Assembly (NCBI GenBank): GCA_016865955.1
Contig: VGNW01000016.1
Location: 1 to 20,413, forward strand
Origin: Chloroflexota bacterium
GTDB taxonomy: Bacteria > Chloroflexota > Dehalococcoidia > SZUA-161
Reading direction: 5' to 3'
DNA: 20,413 nt
A model generated the notes under the pieces. The model was not told the origin of the DNA. It saw nothing but the letters and a program-made list of their open reading frames with translations, and searched no databases. Each line of letters opens with the position of its first letter. Within the stretch, counting starts at the first letter, position 1. Below, piece after piece: positions 15,635 to 20,413 of this stretch. The position numbers and the translations under genes were made by a program.

Positions 15635-16153
15635 ATGGATGTTAGGATTTATACCACACCGACCTGAGGCTACTGCCATCAGGCTAAGAGGTTTCTTGGC
15701 GAGCGCGGTGTCAGGTTCATAGAATACGATGTGTCCCGGGACAGGGCGGCAGCGAAGGACATGGTGCGCCTTACCGGTCACATGGGCGTGCCTGTGATTG
15801 TAATCGACGGTCAGGCAGTCGTAGGATTCGACCGTCCCCGTCTGGAGCAACTGCTCGCCAGCGGCGGCGGTCAACGACCTCGCTTCGGATTGAGAGTGGC
15901 TGATGCAGGTAGAATGGCGCAGAAAGCAGGCGGTGTGCCGGTATTCGGGGCGCTCGTAGGCTCCGTGGCGCCTTCCTCTCCGGGTGAGAGGGCTGGTTTG
16001 CGGAACGGCGATATAATCATTGAGATTAACCTCAAGCCGGTACGCAGCGCTGACGACCTTGAACAGGCTCTGGCAGGTCTAACCCGCGGCAGCCGCGTTA
16101 CCATCGTGTTCCTGCGCGGCGGAGAGAAATTGAGGTCGGAGATAGAGATATAG
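15635..16153 (+). CDS. Selenocysteine-containing glutaredoxin-like domain fused to PDZ
   Basis: A 172-residue frame if the TGA at 15665-15667 (codon 11) is read as selenocysteine. Before it come an ATG with a perfect AAGGAGG site and ten residues (MDVRIYTTPT), the classic first glutaredoxin strand. After it comes GYCHQAKRFL, so the active site reads U-G-Y-C (11-14) in place of C-x-x-C. The cis-proline GVPV is at 51-54 and GFD at 64-66, as in NrdH/glutaredoxin folds. A linker at about 75-85 leads to a PDZ domain (about 84-172) with GALVGSVAPSSPGERAGLRN at 105-124 and GDIIIEIN at 125-132. No signal peptide, so it should be cytoplasmic. Likely a thiol/selenol oxidoreductase targeted to partners by PDZ. 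Ordinary gene callers would start at GTG 15731 and lose the active site. Confidence 0.88.
15665..15700 (+). promoter_or_regulatory. Sec UGA codon and bacterial SECIS-like hairpin
   Basis: The in-frame TGA (15665-15667) is followed after 22 bases by an apical GGUU loop (15690-15693). The loop is closed by a continuous 7-bp stem, GCUAAGA (15683-15689) with UCUUGGC (15694-15700), including one G-U pair. Bacterial SECIS elements recognised by SelB lie within the coding region at about this distance, with a small loop starting with G or GG. The hairpin is at the expected place and has the expected loop. Confidence 0.8.
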
Positions 16154-16182
16154 GCTGCACGGGCAGCAAAATAGACTTTTCA

Positions 16183-16215
16183 CCGTTCGCCCTGAGCTTG
16201 TCGAAGGGTGAACGG
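16183..16215. repeat. REP-like palindrome with CCCTGAGCTTGTCGAAGGG core
   Basis: CCGTTCGCCCT (16183-16193) pairs with AAGGGTGAACGG (16204-16215) over 11 bp with one G-U pair. The core is a dispersed palindromic sequence found in unrelated bacterial genomes. It lies 30 bases after the selenoprotein gene and marks the left edge of the AT-richer Nudix-TIR cassette. It may also act as a weak terminator. Confidence 0.65.
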
Positions 16216-16274
16216 GATTATCTCTACATTACGCTAAATTATATTTTCCCCTAAGCATCCTCATAGTTGCCTGA

Positions 16275-16303
16275 TTGCATTGTCCTACATATCTCATTAG
16301 AAT
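16275..16303 (+). promoter_or_regulatory. Sigma-70 promoter for the Nudix-TIR-2H operon
   Basis: -35 TTGCAT (16275-16280, four of six), 17-base spacer, -10 TAGAAT (16298-16303, five of six). Transcription would start near 16310, which excludes the upstream TTG start at 16267 and supports ATG 16327, with a leader of about 17 bases. Confidence 0.6.
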
Positions 16304-16326
16304 ATCTCAGGAATGTTGTAGGCGAC

Positions 16327-16710
16327 ATGATGGCTAATCATCATTTGCGTTTAAGAGGCACGGCAGTCGTAATTCGAGGTGGGAAAGTCCTCTTGGTCAG
16401 GGACAGGGGCAGGCATCGTTTCTCACTGCCCGGTGGAGGAATTAAGGGCAACGAACCTGCTGCAAGTGCTGCTGGCAGAGAGTTGTTCGAGGAATTGGGA
16501 TTAAGTCCTGTTAAGATTACGAGGATGCACGATTGTGATTTTAAAGGTTCAGCCAGCTATCATAAAGTCTGCTTGATTGAAACACGTGGAGAACCATGCC
16601 TCAGAGGACATGAACTCGACAAATTCGTGTGGTGGGATATGAAAAGAGAAATACCCGTTTTTTCTCATGTCAAGGTCATCTTAAGTAAAATGAGGTTGCT
16701 TGAGTCATGA
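16327..16710 (+). CDS. Nudix hydrolase
   Basis: A 127-residue pyrophosphohydrolase that would cleave nucleoside diphosphates linked to another moiety (for example ADP-ribose, NADH, dinucleoside polyphosphates or sugar nucleotides). The Nudix box is complete: G-x5-E-x7-REL-F-EE-L-G-L, in the stretch LPGGGIKGNEPAASAAGREL and following residues, so metal-dependent catalysis is expected. Only the Nudix domain is present. ATG 16327 (or 16330) was chosen over TTG 16267 because the promoter lies between them. The stop codon overlaps the next ATG as ATGA, so translation of the TIR protein is coupled. Sampled sequence is near 40% GC against about 60% in the flanks. Substrate cannot be read from the box alone. 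Confidence 0.9.
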   Translation: MMANHHLRLRGTAVVIRGGKVLLVRDRGRHRFSLPGGGIKGNEPAASAAGRELFEELGLSPVKITRMHDCDFKGSASYHKVCLIETRGEPCLRGHELDKFVWWDMKREIPVFSHVKVILSKMRLLES

Positions 16711-17396
16711 ACCACACAGTCTTTATCAGTCACTCGGTTAAGGAAAAGGATCAGGAAGCGGCAAATCGCATTTATGATTATTTGGAGCATAACGGAATTA
16801 AATGCTTCATGGACAAACGTGACTTGGTGCCGGGTAAATCATTTCCTGAGCAATTGACTGAAGCAATTGAAAAGGGTCGTGTTCTTGTCCTTGTATTCTC
16901 TGTCAATTCAGATGTTTCTGACGCTGTACAAAATGAGGTCGGTATAGCGAGAAATAATAGAATACCAATAATTCCCGTGAGGATAGAGGATGCAATGCCC
17001 AGAAAACTTGCTTTGTTCATAACTACGTATCAATGGCTGGATGCATTCCCGCCTCCTGTTGAAAGTCATCTTCCAAGACTTGTAGATGCGATTAAGAAGC
17101 ATATTGGCGAGCAAAAGGGAGAAATTGGTTCTCTCGAGTCTCAATTATCCGGCATGAAGGCTACGCAGCCACCTTCGACCACAAGACCGGTTAAATCAGG
17201 GAGCCAGTTTACTGACCACATGTGGCACGATATACCATACAACGAGCTAAAGGATTGGGTCAAAAAACAGAAATACAAGCTCGAAAAAGGTGAGGAAATA
17301 GTAGGCAAAGTATTTCGATACCGACTAAATTGGAATACCCATCAATACCAAATACGATTAAGAAATCAACACAAGAGTGCAAGATACAGAAAATAA
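16707..17396 (+). CDS. TIR-domain protein with novel C-terminal region
   Basis: 229 residues. The N-terminal TIR domain (about 1-135) has VFISHSVKEKDQEAANRIYDYLE at 5-27, the KCFMDKRDLVPG loop at 32-43, VLVFSVNSDVSD at 61-72 and the conserved Glu77 in NEVGIA, then IPIIPVRIED at 86-95 and WLDAFPPPVESHL at 110-122. Glu77 aligns with the catalytic Glu of bacterial TIR NADases, so NAD cleavage or cyclic ADP-ribose synthesis is plausible. Residues 137-165 look like a flexible linker. Residues about 170-229 (WHDIPYNELKDWVKKQKYKL, then KVFRYRLNWN..YQIRLRN) form a basic module I do not recognise, possibly for nucleic-acid or ligand binding. It overlaps the Nudix gene by 4 bases and precedes the 2H phosphoesterase by 73 bases. 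Confidence 0.9.
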   Translation: MNHTVFISHSVKEKDQEAANRIYDYLEHNGIKCFMDKRDLVPGKSFPEQLTEAIEKGRVLVLVFSVNSDVSDAVQNEVGIARNNRIPIIPVRIEDAMPRKLALFITTYQWLDAFPPPVESHLPRLVDAIKKHIGEQKGEIGSLESQLSGMKATQPPSTTRPVKSGSQFTDHMWHDIPYNELKDWVKKQKYKLEKGEEIVGKVFRYRLNWNTHQYQIRLRNQHKSARYRK

Positions 17397-17469
17397 TCAG
17401 CAACAGCCTCAACGGCCTGTGTTCCAGTCAAATTGAGTGTTGTGTTAAGGTTGAGGTATTAGGAACGAT

Positions 17470-18213
17470 ATGGCTGGATATTTGATTGAATATAGGTTTC
17501 ATGGTTATGCCAAGACATATTCCAGGAACCTGATGTATGATGTGGCCAAGAAATTCAGAACCAGAGGGGTTATAGGCCGAGGGAGAGCAGTGCCACACAT
17601 GACTCTGTACGGTCCTTTTTCCACTAAGAACGAAAGGAGAATGACATCTGAAATAGTGCAGGCATGCCGGGATTACAGTCTGGTACCTTTCAGGGTAGAA
17701 GGATTCGGGCATTTCGGCAAGGAAGTTATCTACATGAGAATCCGACCTTCGAAAGAATTGGAGGATTTGAGGAGGGATATCTCTGAAAGGCTGCTCAAAT
17801 TAACGAATACAAGAAGCGAGTTTGATTCGAAGTTCAATTTGTCCTTTCATGCTACTATTGCCTTCAGAGACATAGAACGAAAATTCGGTAAAATCTGGAG
17901 TTATATTGATCAGAAACCTGGACTAAATATCAAGCAGCATCTTTTGAGAGTAACAGTGTTAAGGGGCCATAGGATTTTATATGAGTATGATTTGTTACAG
18001 CAAAGACTGCTAATGCGGCGGGAAGCGCTGAGCAAACGCTCTTGGGGAAAGACACTCGAGCTTCTAAAACAGAAAACGACCAACTACGAACAGGACGTTG
18101 AGGAGTACGAGATCGCTTCCGAAAACATAGCTAAGCGACTAAGGTGGCAGCTAAATGTTATCAAATTACGAATCAGCAAATATCTTAAAAGGGCGCATTT
18201 GTGGATATCGTAG
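17470..18213 (+). CDS. 2H phosphoesterase (LigT / cyclic phosphodiesterase superfamily)
   Basis: 247 residues with the two diagnostic H-x-T motifs, HMTLYGPF at 43-50 and HATIAF at 127-132, 84 residues apart. This spacing and the surrounding strands fit the two-histidine superfamily (2'-5' RNA ligase, cyclic phosphodiesterase, ADP-ribose 1'',2''-cyclic phosphodiesterase, phage Acb1-type cyclic-oligonucleotide nucleases). Both catalytic histidines are kept, so it should be active. Residues about 180-247 are a basic, helical, possibly coiled-coil extension beyond the core, ending in KLRISKYLKRAHLWIS. The ATG has only a weak AGGA site. It follows the TIR gene in the same direction, and its stop codon is inside the stem of an intrinsic terminator, marking the operon end. 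Substrate is unknown. Confidence 0.86.
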   Translation: MAGYLIEYRFHGYAKTYSRNLMYDVAKKFRTRGVIGRGRAVPHMTLYGPFSTKNERRMTSEIVQACRDYSLVPFRVEGFGHFGKEVIYMRIRPSKELEDLRRDISERLLKLTNTRSEFDSKFNLSFHATIAFRDIERKFGKIWSYIDQKPGLNIKQHLLRVTVLRGHRILYEYDLLQQRLLMRREALSKRSWGKTLELLKQKTTNYEQDVEEYEIASENIAKRLRWQLNVIKLRISKYLKRAHLWIS

Positions 18214-18253
18214 GGTGGGTGAAATTAAATGTAACCCACCCATCCTACTTTTT
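18210..18253 (+). terminator. Intrinsic terminator closing the Nudix-TIR-2H operon
   Basis: GTAGGGTGGGT (18210-18220) pairs with ACCCATCCTAC (18238-18248) over 11 bp with one G-U pair, followed at once by TTTTT (18249-18253). The 2H gene stop codon (18211-18213) lies in the left arm. The next gene starts 16 bases after the T-run. Confidence 0.75.
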
Positions 18254-18269
18254 CATATGGGAGGGGAGA

Positions 18270-18890
18270 ATGCCAAAGTGGGAAAAGTCATTGACCATCG
18301 GCATCTTGTTCTTTATTTTTTCACTGACTCTTTTTGGCGTTTCTCAACCTAGTTGGATGATAAAGGTGGCGGCGGTGAGTTTTTTTGTAATTTCAATGTT
18401 ATTCTTAGTCAAAATTCTATGGGATGTGGCTAAAGATGTGGTTAGAGTTCTTAGTCGGAAATCTGTTGTCGCTGCCGCCCAAACAAGCAGTGTTAGGGAG
18501 ACTATAGGTGTCGGCGCATATGTCTGGAAAGTATTGTGGCCTCTGATGATACTTGCTTTTCTCACAGGATATGCATTATCTCTTGGAAATGGAACGGCGC
18601 AAATGGAATGGAAGACGTTTGAAAATTCAGTTGAAGTGGTAGGAATTATATGGTTTTTTGTCGTTTGCTCAGCGCTGTGGGCAGCACCAATGCAACAGAA
18701 ACTGAAACCTGTGGGAAACGTAATGATTGCTGCCATTTCGCTCGGTTTGATGATTTACGGCATAGTATGCGCTTGTATAGCATCTGATCATCAAGGTTTC
18801 TTGAATGGCACATTCGTTGCGCTATTAGGATTCATTATCCCTATAGCTTTTCTAGCGAAACATACATTAGCGCGCTACGCGCCATTTTGA
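18270..18890 (+). CDS. Six-helix membrane protein of unknown family
   Basis: 206 residues from ATG 18270, which has a strong GGGAGGGGAG site. The longer frame from GTG 18201 runs through the terminator stem and lacks a ribosome site, so I reject it. Hydrophobic helices lie at about 7-23, 31-50, 88-105, 122-139, 150-171 and 179-197, with a cytoplasmic-looking basic loop at 52-86 (DVAKDVVRVLSRK). No catalytic motif or known family was recognised. It shares the AT-rich composition of the upstream cassette and may be its membrane partner, reached by read-through of the terminator. Alternatively it is an independent gene with an unseen promoter. Confidence 0.72.
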   Translation: MPKWEKSLTIGILFFIFSLTLFGVSQPSWMIKVAAVSFFVISMLFLVKILWDVAKDVVRVLSRKSVVAAAQTSSVRETIGVGAYVWKVLWPLMILAFLTGYALSLGNGTAQMEWKTFENSVEVVGIIWFFVVCSALWAAPMQQKLKPVGNVMIAAISLGLMIYGIVCACIASDHQGFLNGTFVALLGFIIPIAFLAKHTLARYAPF

Positions 18891-18919
18891 GTACACTACC
18901 TAAGACTGCGCTGGTCAAA

Positions 18920-18939
18920 GCGGGTGACGGAGCACCCGC
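18920..18939. repeat. Short GC-rich hairpin
   Basis: GCGGGTG (18920-18926) pairs with CACCCGC (18933-18939) around an ACGGAG loop. There is no T-run. It lies 30 bases after the six-helix protein and marks the right edge of the AT-richer cassette. REP-like. Confidence 0.5.
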
Positions 18940-19043
18940 GCTATACAGATGGCTGACTGCTCCCCCACTCAACCCTCTCTTTTCTTATTTCCCGACGTAA
19001 TGTATTATTAAGAACCAGCTGGCGGCAAAATCGGAGGTAAGTA

Positions 19044-19961
19044 ATGCAGATGTATAAAACTGCGCTTGTCCCGTTGGATGGCTCTGAGCTGGCTGAGGTG
19101 GTGTTCAACTATGCCAGGGAGCTTGCCGGAAGGCTGGGCATTGATTTAATCCTGCTGCATGTTTATAGCCCCGAAGAAGCCGCGTCTGAGCCTATGCGTC
19201 GCACCTATCTGGAGCGTGTGGCGGAGATTATCAGACGCACTTCGGAGGAGGCGCGGGAGAAGGCGGGTATTAGATATGGGGACAAGCCGGTGAAGGTAAC
19301 AGTTCATGTGTCCCCCGGCTACCCTCCCGACGAGATTCTTAAGTACGCCGACGCCAACGATGTCGATTTGATTCTGATGGCTACTCACGGGCGCACCGGC
19401 GTTAAACGCTGGACTATGGGCAGCGTCGCCGACAAGGTGTTGCGCGCCTCGAAGGTGCCCGTGTGGCTGGTAAGAGCGGAGGTCCCCGAGGAGATTGTCC
19501 ACGATAAATGGCCCACGCGAAAACTGCTGGCACTGCTGGACGGCTCCGAGGTTGCGGAGGCTGTTCTGCCCCATGTAGAGGCGGTGGCGAAGCAGCGCGG
19601 CGCCGAGCAGGTGGAGGTTATTCTGCTGACAGTCAGCGAGGCTGCATTACTGCCTTCTTATTACCCTGCCACTATCCCGTTGAACTGGGAGGACCATGTG
19701 GAGCGGACCCGCCGCTCCGATGAAGAGTACCTGGTTAAAGTCGAGAAACGGCTGAAGGAAGCCGGACTCAATGTGCGCCATGAGGTGATAGCGGGCAGGG
19801 CAGCCGATGTCATCGTTGACTATGTTAATAGGAACTCGATAAATCTCATCGTGATGTCAACCCACGGGCGCTCTGGGATAAGCCGCTGGGTGTTCGGCAG
19901 CGTCGCTGAGAAGCTGCTGGTTGGCGTGACCAGCCCGATACTGCTGATAAGACCGCGCTAG
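19044..19961 (+). CDS. Tandem-domain universal stress protein (UspA family)
   Basis: 305 residues made of two UspA domains (about 3-145 and 157-305). Each starts with a KTALVPLDGS- or KLLALLDGSE-like strand and ends with the nucleotide-binding loop: THGRTGVKRWTMGS at 114-127 and THGRSGISRWVFGS at 273-286, followed by VPVWLVR and SPILLIR. Both loops keep the glycines and the terminal Ser used to bind ATP phosphates, so both halves may bind ATP. A CGGAGG site precedes the ATG. It is a cytoplasmic stress or energy-state sensor by family; its partner is unknown. GC content returns to about 60% here, unlike the preceding cassette. Confidence 0.93.
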   Translation: MQMYKTALVPLDGSELAEVVFNYARELAGRLGIDLILLHVYSPEEAASEPMRRTYLERVAEIIRRTSEEAREKAGIRYGDKPVKVTVHVSPGYPPDEILKYADANDVDLILMATHGRTGVKRWTMGSVADKVLRASKVPVWLVRAEVPEEIVHDKWPTRKLLALLDGSEVAEAVLPHVEAVAKQRGAEQVEVILLTVSEAALLPSYYPATIPLNWEDHVERTRRSDEEYLVKVEKRLKEAGLNVRHEVIAGRAADVIVDYVNRNSINLIVMSTHGRSGISRWVFGSVAEKLLVGVTSPILLIRPR

Positions 19962-19962
19962 G

Positions 19963-19987
19963 CTAAAATGGGATGCCTCTATTTTAG
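19963..19987. terminator. Possible bidirectional terminator between convergent genes
   Basis: CTAAAAT (19963-19969) pairs perfectly with ATTTTAG (19981-19987) around an 11-base loop in the 22-base gap between two convergent genes. The stem is A/T-rich and weak, so the role is tentative. Confidence 0.35.
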
Positions 19988-20413
19988 AGAGACCAGGCCA
20001 GGTCGATGCTGGAGTAGATGAACCAGGCTCCGAATCCGGCAAGCACAGCGGCGCAGATGCCGAATACTACGCCGGACACCTTAGGCGTCCATAGCCTCTT
20101 CGATTTGAACACCGCCCATGAGATGAGGAAAAGCCACGCCAGGTCGCAGAGCCAGTGCGTTGCCCCGAAGGCGAGGACGCCGGTTTTGCCGAAGTCGCTG
20201 GCATTCACCAGCAACGCAGCCCCCACCGTTGCCCACCACACGAAGAAATACGGGTTGGCTGCCGTGGTCGCCAGACCTGCCACCACCGAGCCGTGCGGCG
20301 TATCCTTCTCTACGTTCAGCGATGCATGTCTGTTCCTGAACATGCTGAACCCCATCCAAAGCAGCATAGCCCCGCCTGCTAAACCAAAACCTATCTTGAC
20401 CTCGGGCTGGGTC
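19984..20413 (-). CDS. LysE/RhtB-type amino-acid exporter (5' partial)
   Basis: The frame runs from a stop at 19984-19986 to the window edge, so the N-terminus is missing. The visible 142 residues include GFGLAGGAMLLWMGFSMFRN, a loop, then ATTAANPYFFVWWATVGAALL. The NP-F-x-W-W stretch is typical of LysE/RhtB transporters. Further helices follow (about 76-97 and 112-135 of the visible part). Family members are about 200-210 residues with six helices and export amino acids or related metabolites by proton exchange. An internal ATG at 20367 is not the start, because conserved sequence continues upstream of it. The substrate is unknown. Confidence 0.82.
   Translation of the reverse strand, partial: TQPEVKIGFGLAGGAMLLWMGFSMFRNRHASLNVEKDTPHGSVVAGLATTAANPYFFVWWATVGAALLVNASDFGKTGVLAFGATHWLCDLAWLFLISWAVFKSKRLWTPKVSGVVFGICAAVLAGFGAWFIYSSIDLAWSL

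Noticed and set aside
15665..15667. TGA as Trp/Gly recoding, a sequencing error or a pseudogene stop
   Set aside because: Several genes in the window end in TGA, so global recoding is unlikely. The position at the catalytic Cys and the SECIS-like hairpin favour Sec. A base error cannot be fully excluded without reads.
15731..16153. 140-residue PDZ protein starting at GTG 15731
   Set aside because: It would begin inside a glutaredoxin fold without a ribosome site, while the upstream ATG has a perfect one and restores the whole fold if TGA is read as Sec.
16267..16326. Upstream TTG start for the Nudix protein
   Set aside because: It lies upstream of the best promoter, has no ribosome site and adds 20 residues not needed for the fold.
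18201..18269. Upstream GTG start for the six-helix membrane protein
   Set aside because: The extra 23 codons run through an intrinsic terminator and overlap the previous gene. ATG 18270 has a strong ribosome site.
1..20413. CRISPR array, tRNA/rRNA genes, transposases, phage genes
   Set aside because: No regularly spaced repeats, cloverleaf sequences, rRNA signatures or recombinase/phage proteins were seen. The repeats present are isolated hairpins.

Overview
The window reads as an ordinary bacterial chromosome with standard genes on both strands. UGA is a normal stop here (the penicillin-amidase-like, Nudix, 72-residue and six-helix membrane genes all end in TGA). The indolepyruvate:ferredoxin oxidoreductase, the B12-type radical SAM enzyme, the paired class III CoA-transferases and the tandem universal stress protein suggest an anaerobic bacterium. 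A Chloroflexota (Dehalococcoidia-like) origin is my guess from overall gene style and is not proven by anything in the sequence.

Layout. 1-1930: iorA (5' end cut by the window) and iorB, an operon for ferredoxin-linked oxidation of aryl-pyruvates. 2066-5378: pilT (minus strand) diverges from a membrane GAF-GGDEF-HD-GYP cyclic-di-GMP protein (plus strand). The 370-base gap between them carries a good pilT promoter and a duplicated 17-base motif. 5379-7083: REP-like hairpins, two tandem paralogous 53/54-residue membrane microproteins, a third small membrane protein, and a convergent small membrane protein. 7430-11596: a membrane-anchored Ntn-hydrolase of the penicillin amidase family behind a clear promoter, then a B12-binding radical SAM enzyme. 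11729-15506: ribD and two CaiB/BaiF CoA-transferases, the first with Glu in place of the expected nucleophilic Asp.

Two parts stand out. First, 15635-16153 is a glutaredoxin-PDZ fusion whose codon 11 is an in-frame TGA at the first Cys of the CxxC motif. A 7-bp stem with a GGUU loop lies 22 nt downstream of that TGA, as expected of a bacterial SECIS element. This is very probably a selenoprotein that normal gene calling would truncate. Second, 16275-18253 is an AT-richer cassette with its own promoter and intrinsic terminator. It encodes a Nudix hydrolase, a TIR-domain protein (4-base ATGA overlap) and a two-histidine (2H) phosphoesterase, followed after the terminator by a six-helix membrane protein. 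All three enzyme folds can act on NAD-derived or cyclic nucleotides, so this is a candidate nucleotide-signalling or defence module that I do not recognise as a named system.

The right end holds a two-domain universal stress protein converging on a LysE/RhtB-type exporter cut by the window edge. No rRNA, tRNA, CRISPR array, transposase or phage gene was seen. Most intergenic gaps hold short palindromic or REP-like repeats.
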